From Plectrocnemia conspersa (lineage: Eukaryota; Arthropoda; Insecta; Trichoptera; Polycentropodidae), in the NCBI GenBank assembly GCA_009617715.1, contig VTFK01000020.1, positions 310,001 through 374,000 on the forward strand: a stretch of 64,000 nucleotides of DNA. The letters run 5' to 3'. Each line of letters begins with the position of its first letter. The first letter of the stretch is position 1. The position numbers were made by a program, and so were the translations under genes. Positions 1 to 12,400 of the stretch are shown here, in pieces. The notes beneath the pieces are model-generated. The model was not told the origin of the DNA, did not search any database, and saw only the letters and a program-made list of their open reading frames with translations.

Positions 1-1326
<1,326 letters not shown>

Positions 1327-1782
1327 GAAGGTGATAACACGTGTTGTGTGAGTGCGAGACGTAGTAGCGCTGACGGCAAGAACTTAGTATAATTTTTAAT
1401 AAGATGGTTAGGTAAAAAGTATAATTTGGATTATTTCCAGCTCGTGAGGGGTTTTCATTTTAAAGTGATAGTAGTAAAACTGTGACTTAGTGTGAATTTT
1501 CGATGTATTTCCCCACTTCTTAAATGTAAGACGATAGCTTCTTTCCATTTTACATATATATTTTGTAATGTTAATTTATTGTGTTAACGAATATATTGTA
1601 TAATTTTGTCCCTTATGATGAAGTAATTATATGTAAGATGACACTCATGTTATTCCACCTAAAAACATGCAATACATTTACATTAATTTATTCATCGCAA
1701 ATTTGTTTTTATTCACTGCCCTTCTCTGATATTTTACCTCTCCCGTTAGCTCGAAGTAAGTATGTATTTAAGTCTTGTTATC

Positions 1783-1788
1783 AATAAA
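1783..1788 (+). terminator. Poly(A) signal AATAAA, probably for Mi-2
   Basis: Canonical AATAAA about 460 bases after the Mi-2 stop, in an AT-rich 3' UTR with no other gene. The sequence from here to the DONSON stop (about 1789-2106) shows no ORF or repeat that I recognise. A variant signal for DONSON on the opposite strand (ATTAAA, 2087-2082) lies near its stop. Confidence 0.5.
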
Positions 1789-2106
1789 ACTCTCAGTAAC
1801 TTTATATCTACAAGTATGCATGCATCTGTGTTATGAATGGAGGTATGCAAATATTTCTTCCCCTTTCCTACGGGATGCAGTAGGGGAGGCGAATCATATT
1901 GATTTTATTGGCCGAGATGGGGGGTGAGTCTGTATTGATTACTATGATGTACACATACATACATACTATTGAAACATGCACTCAAATTTTTATATTGAAA
2001 ATTTTATATTCTTATAAATAAATTATATACAAAAATAATTATTACAATAAATTAATGAAATAATCAATCACACACTTATAATTTAATCAAAAACACAAAT
2101 CCTTCA

Positions 2107-5100
2107 CTACCAAGTATAAGCTTTTTTCTCGTGGCAAAATCTCAAACTATCCAAGGTCTCCATGACCGAGGGATTGGACGAACAGAACATTTGCAATAGT
2201 TCCGAATTCAGTCCACAGTCTGATAAGTTCTCTTGGTTGAATACGGTGGGTATATTGTTGGGCGGATTTTCTTTGGACTTTTCGTCTGCAATTTGAGTTA
2301 AGAAATGTAAAACTATTTTTGATGCATCTTCGGAGTAAAGAAATAAATTTACCTTCAATATTTAATTGCGCCGCTTTCGAGAACGGTATAGTCTGTTGCA
2401 TGTTGGCGAAGGTTGCGCTGAATGAGTTGGAATTGCTTTGAAGCAGCGAGCAAAGCGAGTGTATGGTTGTCGGCAGTACGGGGCCCCGCGAAGTTCGATC
2501 GAATAATATTTTCCGTCCTCCGAATGAACAACACTCTCACGGACCTATGAAAAGATATTTCATAAAAATAAGATAACCCAGCATATAATAGTTTCTCATT
2601 GGATATCGTCTATCTTATTTGTGTAAATTTGATTATTATTAAATACTTTAAAATTTTGAGATGGACACTATAAATTTGTGATGATCAATGGCGGTTTGTC
2701 CATATCTGTTGCAGCCCTCCCAGTATAAAATTAATGTTCCTATTTTAAATATTTTTATGTAACGTAGTAAATTTTAGTTTTATTAAGGATATTTTATCCA
2801 ATCTTTAAGGTTTGGCTGCAACCCTCCATTACAAATTCTTGTGGGCAGTTACTGGTGGTGACAAAATAATTGTTACAAAATATAAAAGGAGTTTGAATTC
2901 AATGTTATTTTTCATGTCAGATATGCGTAGTTAGAATTATATTTGGTTACCGAATTATCAACTTTGGCGAAAATTGCTGGGTTCATTGAAGAAAGAATCA
3001 GATACATTAATTAATGAGCTCTGGGGTATTTTCTTCAGAAAAAAAAACATTTTAAACCACTTCCCGTTTGCTGTACTTTTTTTAGAAATGACTGGAAAAT
3101 GTCTGGCACGGATCCACCCTTTCCTATGCAGCCATTGTAAAACAATTTAAAACAAATTCAAATTTTAACAAAAACATGCTGTGATAATTTTTGAGATAAT
3201 AATTCAAATAATACAAATTTACGAGTTAACTATGGTATAACTGGTAATACACCGATATTTAGATAACAGTCCCAAAAGGCTCTGCCACCAAAGGGTTAAA
3301 AAAATATTGCTTCATTGGTTTACTTTTACTATTACTTTCAAACTAATTTATTGTTTTACTGATGCTCATAGAATATTACTAACAATTCTGTAGTTTTTCT
3401 GCCATAAAGAAGAGGTTAATTAATTCTTATGTTAAATTACAGATGCATTAGTTTTTCCCTAAAGATAAAGCGTCATCAGCTTTAAACAAATATCTGAAAA
3501 TCATTTTCAAGTGTACATATTAATTATTGTTAAATATATAATATAATTATTAATTTTGAACATGGATGTCATTTCAGATTTTTCAAAAAGTGGTTGTATT
3601 TCTTAATTTTTTATTTCATTAACATGCATAGTATTTCATTAAATGACATGCATTTTTGCCTTCGCAATGGAAACGCTCGGTTATGTAGCATATTCATGTT
3701 TAAACTTTTTATAACAATATTATGATTTAAAATAAGTAAGAATCGAATTAAGCACATCTAAACTGAATTTTGACCAATAGGAGGGCAAAAAACAATTATT
3801 CCTTCTCAGAAGTCAAAAATTCTCAGCAAAAACAATAAAATAATTGCTTTTGACGCGAGTTTTTGACTTCTGAGAAGTGATAATTATTTTTGCGCCCTCC
3901 TATTGACCAAAATTCGGTTTGAATTCACTCCAATACTCTCATATCGGAATTCCGTAAGTAATATCAGTAATAATAGCTATTATATTCTTAAAACAGTGTA
4001 AAATCAAAGTGCAGACAAACTATGCAGCGAAATGCGACGCCTGTCTACTTTCCTTCTACTTTCCCCTGAGAGATGAGTTGGCTTAGTTTGTATTTTAGAC
4101 TTTACCAAATGAAAGTTCTAAAACTATAATTAGTTGGGTTTGAACAGCAAATGGACGTTTCACAACTGTCAAATTATGTTTCAGACATTTTAAAGCAGTA
4201 TATAATTTAACTAACGTCTGTTAAATTTTATTTTCGTTAGTAGAAATATATATCTACTGGTGAAAATGTAATTTCACCGAAAAATACACATTCACTGTAA
4301 CATTCAAATAAATAAATATAAGTTGTTTCCCCTTAAATGACGTCCTGATTTTATACTAGAAAAAATAAAATTTTTGTTATATTGCTACAAATATTTGTGT
4401 AATTATTATTTTTCTTATCTAAAGAATACTCTGGTTTAAAAATTTTTTGGACTTCATACATTTTATATTTAAAATAAAATTATATGGAGCAAAAATCTCG
4501 TGAATTTGCAAAAATATTGTAAATTAAAATCGCTTTTCTCGATGTTATTATTTTTTTATCTGAAAATAAAATTATTTGTATTAATTTTAATACATGTAAT
4601 CTATGCTTTAAGTTTGTGTAGAGGAAAAAGCTTTACAAGGTTAACCCCTTCCTGGTCATGGCCAAGTTAACTCGGAAATTTTAATTTTGTGAATTCTCAT
4701 CTCATAAATCAGCAAATTTCTCAAGAAAATTATCATGGCTTTTTTTTGTTAAAAATTAAATTTGTATGAATATTCTTAAATGTTTTACGACGGCTGTATC
4801 TTTTTATATCACTGCATAGGAAAGGGTGGTTATGTACCAGATGTCTTTGAGTAATTTTTAAGAAAGTACTTAACTGGGAAGTGGTTAAATAAGTAAATTT
4901 ATAATCTACTGTAAAAATAGATGCTTTTGAAAATATTCAGAAAACTAATCCATAAGTTTTAACAACCTTTTATGTGGTGGTATGGAAAACATACTCCAAG
5001 TAGGTCGCCCTACCCTTCCTCCACCTCCATACCTTATTTATATAAAAAAAAAAAAAAATAATTACCTTGAGAGCTTGCAACGTGCCGCCCTGAAAAGCAG

Positions 5101-8100
5101 TTGGAGATAATAACGTAGGCGGAATTCCTCCGAAGGTCCCCGTCAACGGGGTGCAAGACTTGCAGTTCAGCAAAAAGTTGAACAGCGCTTGAGCGTCGAC
5201 TCCTTGAATGCACACCAACGATTCTGTTGAATTATCTACGGAACTCTCAGTCGTCTGTTTCAACCGCATATGAGCATTGTTAATCTTTTTGATCTCGTCA
5301 GCGGCTACGCCTAAGCTCTGGAGCCACTCCTCAGACTCCATATCGTCTTCGTCCGCCGAATCGTCTTCGTTATTATCGCAATTGTCTGCATCTGGTGAAT
5401 CCTTAGTGCTGGCGGTGTTATCGTCCATAGTGTCGTAGCAGCTATCGGCTGAAGTGTTATTCTTTGGTGTTTTTTCGTTGTCGGTAGATTTTCTTTTATT
5501 GTTTCTTTTTAATGGCATTGTGAATTCGATTTCTGTAATTGTATAAATTCAATAATTGGCAATACATATATAAAATTGTAAATAAATATTGACCTTCTTG
5601 TTTTAGCGTTTGTCGAAGGCCTCGAGTTGTCGGAGTGAGAAACGCGCAAGTTTCGACGACGCCCCCGATGCCTGCAGCTCTAAATAGACACGTGAACGTA
5701 TTCGCACACACGTAGAAATAAGGACATTGCCTCGTACGCACCAACTGTTTGAAATATATAATCGCATATGAAATGTCGTATTTTAAATCATACAATTAGT
5801 CGGTCATAAATATAATATTATTAAATATAAAAATAAATACTTTTCCACTAAACTATTTCTTTTGGTATAGTGAAAATTTCGATGTATTTGTTAAAAATTA
5901 AACGACATTTCATAAAATAGGCTCACAATTAAATCACACCTGAAAAAGCGACCTGAAGCTCTCGGTCCACTCTTTATGAAGTGCGTCTTTCATTTCTTCG
6001 TTTGTTGCAATTATATTATTTTTCGACACTCGGCCCGTAGTTCTCGGGAAGAGACTCATCCACGGCAGCACGGGATGTTGCCAATATAAACAGTTTTGAT
6101 GGAATCTGGCGTGATGGGACGTATCCAACGTGCTGGAGTTTGATGTATCCAGGCAGCGTACGAAACTATAACATTTAAAAATTACATAATATTAAAACTA
6201 AAACTAATAAAGGAGGCTTTAAATTTAAACATTATATAAAATCTACGGATTATCAAGGTAATACCAAAGATATAATGTGTGAATGTTTCAACTGTCGACA
6301 TTATTTTTCAATGTAATGATTCATATTATTAAAGAATAAAATACAATAATCTGTTTATTTATGTAATCAAAGATGTTGTTACCATTTTTCAGATAGCCGA
6401 ATCAAACGCCTGAGATATTCGATGGAACCCTTTATACTTAAACTTATCAATAAAAATCATTTGTCTACCTTGGTTCACTATTGGCAAATTTTAGATCAAA
6501 TCACGTAAATTATTCGGGTATCACCGTATATGCACAGTGGTCGATCTTTCACTGTTTTGAGGTACCCCAGATAGTTATATATATTATTTACATATAACTG
6601 AAGAAATAATTACATAAGAAATATTATATTTATGTAATAATTTTTTTTAATTTGATTTAATGTAAATGATTTTTATAGAAAATAATACAAATAAATTAGA
6701 GTACGAAATAAATGAACATGACAAAAAATATTTTATATTAACACTACCGATGGATCAAGTAATATCTACCATCTTTGTCCGCTGCTGGTAATCCATGGGA
6801 CAGGTAGTGACTACCTTTTAGAACTTCTGATGTTTATCGACGAGTTTGGTAGTATCTACCAGAAAAAACTAAAGCATTTTATGCTGACATCTATGAATCG
6901 ATGTTTATACTAAGAAAAAAATATTTTAACGCATAATTATTTATTTTTATGCGGACTTCTATGTGAGGAACCATCAAAGAGTTCTTTTTTTATATATGAG
7001 ATGATAGTATAATTTAATCGTAAATTATTTTTTTTAGATCATAAATTATTCTCAAAGCTTTACATAGCTATAAACAAAAAAATTAACCCTTGGAAGATTG
7101 AAATATAATTTTATATACGATAGTTTTCGGAGTGTTTTAACTAAATTTTATTCGGAACCATTTTTTATTGCTTGTAAAAACATGTGACAAGCTACATTAA
7201 TATACTAAAGTTGAATTTTACTTTAGTTTATATTCAATGTGGATACACTACATTTTCGTGGAATAAAAATCAATATATTTCGTCAACTAATGCTCAAGAC
7301 CAGCATTTACAAGATATTTTAAGTATTTTTTTAAATAAAAAATAATTTTTTTTTTCATAATTTTAATTTTGATCTTATACGACCTAAGATTGAAAACCAC
7401 TGATAAACTAATTTTAACATATGTACCAATACAATTCAGAACATTTGATACATTTTTGTTTCTAAATTCAAAAGTTATCATATATTTTTGTTCAGGGCTG
7501 TTCAGGGCCAGCCCGAGGGGCAGGCAGTACAGGCGATCGCCTGGGGTGCTAGATCTTGTGGGGCGCCGTGATACCAATTAAAGTCGCAACATTCACTTAA
7601 AATTATCAAACAATATTGTTAAAGAATATAATCTGATATTAGTTTTTTATACACTACTGTGTACTCTTTAAATTATATCACACGTAAAAAATCACGACAA
7701 AAAATAAATTATAATTTCTTAAATACCCACAATCGCAAAAAAGAACATGGTGTCAAATATAATATATTACTACTTTAACCCTATAACGCCTGAATTTAAA
7801 GTTTTTGAAAAAAATATATAACTTAAAAATAAAATTCAAAAAAATATAAAATATAAATATAAAATTTTCATTTTTATTAATGAAATACGACGATATCGTC
7901 TACATCGTTGTCGGCTCCAGTAATAAAGTAGTAAAATAAATCAAAGCAATAAAACCTTGGGAATCACTGAATTTTATATAATTTTACTTTAAGTGCAATA
8001 TAAAATAATATTAAATAAATAATTATAGGAAAATACATAAAATTAACTCATTCCCTGGTTTATACTAAAAAATTAACTCACTATTCAAAGGGTTAAGTCT

Positions 8101-9984
8101 ACATTAACGGTTCATCTTAATCCGCATCCTTCTTTATATATACATGCACATTCATTCGACTGCATTATTCAGAATCATACTATTGGTTATATAATTATTA
8201 AATTTGAATGACCATCGTTCGACTAAAAGGAAACCATTTTATTAACAGCTATAATCCCTTTATTTTTTGATAGAAAATCAAATTTAGTTTTTGATCCTGA
8301 TTATTCTTATAACGCATAAATATACTGAGAATGACATAACATAATTGAGTTATTGTGTTCACAAATGATGAGTCGTCAGTGAGCCTACATTAAGACCTTT
8401 GAACTGTTTAATACAGGTAAATTAAGTAATAAATAGGTAAATATTATTTTTAGTAGATTCAAAAGCTCATTTTATTACAGACGAATGATAGTGTTTCATG
8501 TATTAGGAGCAGTATTGTATAATAATTTATATTATGATGGCTTATATAAGGAAGTATTTTATATGCGTACCTAAAGAATGAATTAGAAGTTCAAAGATGT
8601 TAATCGGCTCATATAATTATGTCAAATAAATGGAAATTTCTAGCAGTAGTGAGCAACCCAGATTAATAAACAGAAAAGATAAATTAATAATTGTCTATAG
8701 TGGAATGATAATTATTATTAAAAAATTGTACTGTTTTGAAGAAATACTTATTTACGAGAACTATTTCAATTATAAACTATAGTAGACCCCCCAATAACAC
8801 GGTAAATTAGGAACATGGTATTTGAATGCCCGTTACTTTATGTGTGAGCGAGCCAAAGGGAGGATATCTCACCGCACGCACCTGATTTGTACGTATGTAC
8901 GAGTACTTTCTAGTCTCCCAACTATACGCACCCAAATAGCACATCTCAAATTTACCGTGTTATAAAAAAAATCTATAGTCATTGCTAGTTTCAATAAAAT
9001 AAATCAGGATTGTATTTTTTTTATAAAGTAGGACAAAAGAAACAGTATTCTCAAACACGCATATTTTTAGAAAGAGCAAAATAGTTTAAAATAGTGATAA
9101 AATGCATTTGTTAAATGCTGCCTACTGGCTGATTTTTAAACGGAGTAGTGTTATGTAATGTACACATTATTATAAAAAATATAGACATGACATAGAAAAG
9201 TGATTTGTTCAATTGAAACATACCCGGTGATTCCTGATGCTTCTTCGCTGGCTTTTAATTTTTGATTCCAAGCAAAAGGCTTCGGAGACATCAGTCTGAT
9301 CTTGGTCTTCAAAGTCCAATCGACCGGTAAGTATTTTTTATCATTGCATTCGACGATTTGATGCTAAAATAGCAATTCAAACATAATCTGACACGATTCT
9401 ATGATGAAGAAATACCATCAAATAAATACCTGTTGTTCGGTCTGTTGTTTATTGATGTTATTCAATATGTTTGTAAAAGACATAGGAGCATTTGTCTCAC
9501 TAGAGCCCTCGGCGCCTGTATTTTTATTGGATAAACCTAAAAGAGTGAATAAAGTGCTATCTGCAGATTCGTCCAATACGGTGCAATCTTTGTCATCTTT
9601 GCAAAATATCTTGTCATCTTTCTCAGCATAGTTTCTATAATAAAATTAGGCCATTACTCAAACGTATTTTATAACATATTCATTCCAAACGCTTACTTTG
9701 AAAATGGATTTTTTCTCTTTTCTGTTCCCAGTATTCTACTAAAGTTAAATTTAGTTTCTTTATTAAAAACTTTGTTTAAATTGGGACAACTGTGCGAAGG
9801 TTGCTTCATGCGTTCCTATTCATTAAATACATCGCAATTACAAACGAATTAATAGAATAACGTTTATTTAATAGTTAACCTGCAAAGCTCTCTTCTTCCT
9901 CTTCAATCTATGAAGAGCCATAACTTCGTCTGGCTTTTTCCATTTCGGTGAATTAGTAGCGTCACTTTTATTTATAGTGGTCAT
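2107..9984 (-). CDS. DONSON: DONSON (downstream neighbour of SON; Drosophila humpty dumpty) replication fork protein, nine exons, one apparent frameshift
   Basis: Nuclear replisome factor needed for origin firing (CMG helicase assembly) and fork stability. Coding exons read right to left: 9984-9880, 9815-9697, 9634-9430, 9363-9224, 6165-5940, 5744-5594, 5532-5066, 2544-2353, 2285-2107. All introns are GT-AG and the phases agree, giving about 594 residues, near the usual family length. Family blocks seen: YLPVDWTLKTKIRLMSPKPF followed by ASGITGFVRCLD, YWQHPVLPWMSLFPR, EWTESFRSLFQLVRTRQ, CPYFYVCANTFTCLFRAAG (from about residue 272), and GPVLPTTIHSLC near the C-terminus. Exon 7 holds a low-complexity Asp/Asn/Ser/Glu-rich insert. 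The start ATG (9984) opens exon 1 and the frame through exon 7 is clean. In exon 8 the frame jumps by one base at 2480-2487; without correction a stop falls inside that exon. Introns at 2545-5065 and 6166-9223 are loaded with MITEs. The gene is convergent with Mi-2 and divergent from Sec20. Confidence 0.94.
2480..2487 (-). other. DONSON: Apparent one-base indel in DONSON exon 8 (GGGG/CCCC tract)
   Basis: Upstream of this tract exon 8 reads in the frame dictated by exon 7 (VRESVVHSEDGKYYSIELRG). Downstream, the family-conserved GPVLPTTIHSLC and the phase required by the last exon are in another frame. One extra base at the tract would reconcile both sides. Either the assembly dropped a base in a homopolymer or this allele is broken. 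Confidence 0.85.
3052..3299. mobile_element. TTAA-target MITE, copy 1 (248 bp, in DONSON intron)
   Basis: Bounded by TTAA at 3052-3055 and 3296-3299, with ends reading TTAAACCACTTCCC on one side and TTAACCCTTTGGTGG on the other strand. The interior matches copy 2 at 4641-4888 in reverse orientation, including a shared CCACCCTTTCCTATGCAG block. A TTAA target and CC-starting ends fit piggyBac-mobilised non-autonomous elements; that assignment is inference. Confidence 0.75.
3555..4340 (+). mobile_element. Hairpin composite element, locus A (in DONSON intron)
   Basis: Order is end block (from about 3565, with GTCATTTCAG), arm (from about 3660), hairpin (3761-3920), then tail. The two hairpin arms pair over about 60-65 bases; the left contains TGACCAATAGGAGGGC and the right ends in GCCCTCCTATTGACCA. 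The tail carries the CAGACAAACTATG and TGAACAGCAAATGGACG blocks found at the other loci. No ORF is visible. The loop region is shorter than in loci B and C. Confidence 0.8.
4641..4888. mobile_element. TTAA-target MITE, copy 2 (248 bp, inverted relative to copy 1)
   Basis: Starts TTAACCCCTTCC and ends GGGAAGTGGTTAA, with TTAA at both boundaries. Same length as copy 1 and its reverse complement over most of its length, so the intron carries an inverted pair about 1.3 kb apart. Confidence 0.78.
6515..6760 (+). repeat. Dispersed AT-rich repeat, also at 35.7-36.1 kb and 62.72-62.84 kb
   Basis: The stretch with TCACTGTTTTGAGGTACCCC followed by an AT-rich tract and GAGTACGAAATAAATGAAC reappears, reverse complemented, at about 35700-36107. 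A shorter part recurs at about 62720-62840. At 36 kb one end reads TTAACCCTTTGTGG outward, so this may be another TTAA-target family. No coding content. Confidence 0.7.
7503..7570 (+). mobile_element. hAT-like transposon terminus (CAGGGCCAGCCC end)
   Basis: GC-rich island in AT-rich intron sequence starting CAGGGCCAGCCCGAGGGG, with an internal AGGCGATCGCCT palindrome and ending near GGGGCGCCG. This closely resembles the terminal segment of a widespread arthropod hAT MITE family with CAGGGCCGGCCC ends. I could not find the partner end, so it is a fragment. Confidence 0.6.
7775..8096. mobile_element. TTAA-target MITE (about 322 bp, DONSON intron)
   Basis: Begins TTAACCCTATAACGCC and ends ATTCAAAGGGTTAA, so TTAACCCT is inverted at both ends with TTAA boundaries. 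The interior is AT-rich and non-coding. The inverted match beyond about 10 bp is poor. Confidence 0.55.
8777..8978. mobile_element. Short MITE with ~32 bp terminal inverted repeats (DONSON intron)
   Basis: The left end has CTATAG, a short C-rich spacer, then ATAACACGGTAAATT. The right end is AATTTACCGTGTTATA, a short A-run, then CTATAG: an inverted match of about 32 bases with a variable middle. TATA-type ends suggest a Tc1/mariner-type TA target, which is inference. The internal ~140 bp is non-coding. Confidence 0.75.
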
Positions 9985-10081
9985 TTTAGCTATAAATTCA
10001 CGTGTCACAATTTTAGCGGTTATCGCGGGAAAGCATCAGTCAGCTGAAGTTTCGAACCACTAGAGCTACTTTTTTTTAAAC

Positions 10082-10123
10082 TTTACTGAGGTCTTAACAA
10101 CAGTTGTATTGACCTTCAGTAAA
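10082..10123. other. Short imperfect hairpin
   Basis: TTTACTGAGGTC is followed by a pairing GACCTTCAGTAAA about 30 bases on, and ACAAC/GTTGT pair next to the loop. T- and A-runs flank the stem. It may be the remnant of a small MITE; an RNA role is not supported by anything else here. Confidence 0.5.
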
Positions 10124-10815
10124 AAAAAAGGAGTCAGCTTTATTTGCTATGTAATTTTGTTAGAGTTTTCAACCTGACGGTCTTCTAAGTTTTACAAAGC
10201 AAAAAAAAAAAATTAAAAATAGTGCTTGAATATTAAGATTTGCACAATTTCGTAAAGAAATATAGCTTTGCTTCAATTTGACCGAAAAAAACTTAATTTC
10301 GTTCTGTTTTGTGGGAAAATTGCTGAGGGGAATACAGTAAACCTAGACGACACTCTGATAACACTGACGTGACAATGATAGAGGGTAACACATTCTTTGG
10401 TGGTAAATCATATATCATTCAATAAAATACTACGGAACAATCCGTGTCTGATTGCCACCTATCACCATCCATTCGCCACACGATGTTTAGAAACTATAAT
10501 AATTTGTACTAAGACGGTCTTCATAAACAATGTCACAGGTTTTTCGTAATTTTTTTCCCCCCCTCCATCTCTCCTATGTTACAAGACGTCATTGAACCTA
10601 CACTCCCATTTGTTTCACACTGTCACAATTTTACTGACCTAAGCCTGTTACATAATTTATGGAAATTCATATAAAAATGCCGAATTAGTTTATTGTAATG
10701 ATACACAAATTGGATATTATACCGATGTTAAAGTAATCAATATATACTTAAAAGCTATGACCAGCAAAGAAGACGCGTGGTGGAATTGTATATTCAATTT
10801 AATTGCCGTCAAAGA

Positions 10816-11085
10816 TTACCATAAACTGACGTACGTAAATGAGCAATCGCAGAATCGGTGGTAGCTGATCGTCTCTTCTTTGCGATGGCTTTGTTTAGGT
10901 AGGCGAGAAAGTTGTAGCATAATCCGAGGAGTCGTAGAGGTAAGTCGGCGGTTTCGTGACGTTCTTTCGCAAGCTGAAGCCGAACTGTTCGCGTCGACGT
11001 CAGGGAGAAACGGTGTCATTTGAGGGCTGGGGCAGAAAAAGCATTGATCCCCGAGCCAGATTCGTCCGTTGGCGTCACGTGTCAT
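10816..11085 (-). other. GC-rich island with several open frames, possible exon, identity unknown
   Basis: Compositionally unlike its surroundings and free of recognisable repeats. On the - strand one frame runs 89 codons from ATG at 11085. A second frame over about 10820-11005 has a leucine-rich segment (LPLRLLGLCYNFLAYLNK). A third shows a GC-ending codon bias (QFGFSLRKNVTKPPTYLYD). None matches a family I know, and the few-stop property of GC-rich DNA could explain all three. It may be an exon, a 5' UTR, or an eroded element. Confidence 0.3.
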
Positions 11086-11406
11086 TAATACGCATTACGC
11101 ACTAATACATATAATGAAATTAAAAAAAAAACAGTTTTTATGAAGCAACATTTACATATAATTTTTCATTATTAGTTAATTATATTATGATGAAACATAT
11201 TAATATTGATCAAAAAATATTTTATTTTTTCACGTAATGTATATAATACTAATATATTTATTATTATAAGCATGACATAATACAATATAATTGAATTTTA
11301 TTTTACTTTTTAAAATAGATTCATGGCCAGCATTTGCGGCTTTATGCTCAAAATGTTTAAAACAAGCTAGCTGTCAGTTGTGACGTGTGTGTTCGAAAAC
11401 GTCAAG

Positions 11407-12364
11407 ATGAGTTCTAAGACTAGTGCTTTGTCTTTGGAGTTTATTAGACAAAATTTAGTTCAACATGATCTTCAAATGAAAGCTTTAATTCAGGTAAATA
11501 AAATAAATTGTAAATGTAACCTCGAATTTATTAAGTATCACAACTAAGTAAATTATTTTCGATGTTAGGATATTCTTGCATGTAGACAGTCTTTAGAGGA
11601 TCTGAATAGCTTAAACACGCAGGGAAGAGCCAAGTTATCAGATATACGAAAAGATATCGACGCTTTACATCAATATGCAAGAGACAACTCCGACTCAAAG
11701 TTAATGTCTGAAGTAGAATCACACAGATTGCAATTCACAAGGTATGCTTTAATTGTTAATAAATGTATTTATACTACATTCATTTATATATATATATTAT
11801 TGCAGTTCATTACATACTTTTAAGAATGCAAATATCTCGAGCGTGTTTATAATACAGAAGAATTTAAAGGATGACTTATTAGGCGGCAGCTTAACTGACA
11901 ATGAAATACGACAACGGAAGAAAACTGATAAATCTAGCTTAGTCAAAATGTCATCAGGTTAGTCCAATTATTATTGTATTTTATAGCAAAAAAATATGTG
12001 TAATTTTATATAATATTTATTTTTAGGCATAACCGATCAACTGTTATCGATCAGTAGACAACTATCAGATACCACTCAAAGAAGCGCTGAAACTTTAGAC
12101 AGTCTCGTTAATTCCAGTTCCAATGTTAACGTAAATAGTTTTTAATTTTAAATGGAAGTTTAATTTAGTATTTATGATAATATTAAATATTTTTTACAGA
12201 GTACTAAAGAAGAATTGCAAAGTACGGCCGGAACTATTTCACAATCTGGAAAATTGTTGAAGAAATATGGAAGGCGAGAGTTTACCGATAAGATTGTAAT
12301 ATTCTTTGCATTCCTGTTTTTTGTTGCTTGTGTTTTTTATATTTTAAATAAAAGGTTGTTATAA
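11407..12364 (+). CDS. Sec20: Vesicle transport protein Sec20 / BNIP1-type Qb-SNARE, five exons
   Basis: Tail-anchored SNARE of the ER membrane acting with syntaxin 18, Use1 and Sec22 in Golgi-to-ER retrograde fusion; metazoan BNIP1 is also linked to ER shape and apoptosis. Exons: 11407-11493, 11569-11741, 11806-11957, 12027-12130, 12200-12364. All introns are short with GT-AG ends and agree in phase, giving 226 residues, the usual family length. The N-terminal half is helical and hydrophilic. Exons 4-5 (from residue 138) carry the SNARE-type heptads (DQLLSISRQLSDTTQRSAET, then SGKLLKKYGRREFTDK). A single C-terminal membrane anchor (IVIFFAFLFFVACVFYIL) is followed by NKRLL and the stop; no HDEL-type retrieval tail is present. 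The start is the first ATG of the clean frame, with an A three bases upstream (gtcaagATGAG). Confidence 0.93.
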
Positions 12365-12394
12365 TTTATAAGGGAATATGATTTTTTGAAAGCA

Positions 12395-12400
12395 AATAAA
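12395..12400 (+). terminator. Poly(A) signal AATAAA for Sec20
   Basis: AATAAA 31 bases after the Sec20 stop; a second copy lies at 12410-12415. From there to about 13700 the sequence is AT-rich with no gene or repeat that I can identify. Confidence 0.6.

Larger units (their letters stand above)
9985..11406. promoter_or_regulatory. Divergent intergenic region between DONSON and Sec20
   Basis: The two start codons point away from each other across 1,422 bases, so promoters for both genes should lie here. No convincing TATA box was seen. It contains a hairpin at 10082-10123, poly-A/T tracts, and a GC-rich island at 10816-11085. Confidence 0.4.

Noticed and set aside
5934..6128. Separate small - strand ORF starting with a non-ATG codon
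   Set aside because: It is DONSON exon 5, joined in phase to exons 4 and 6.
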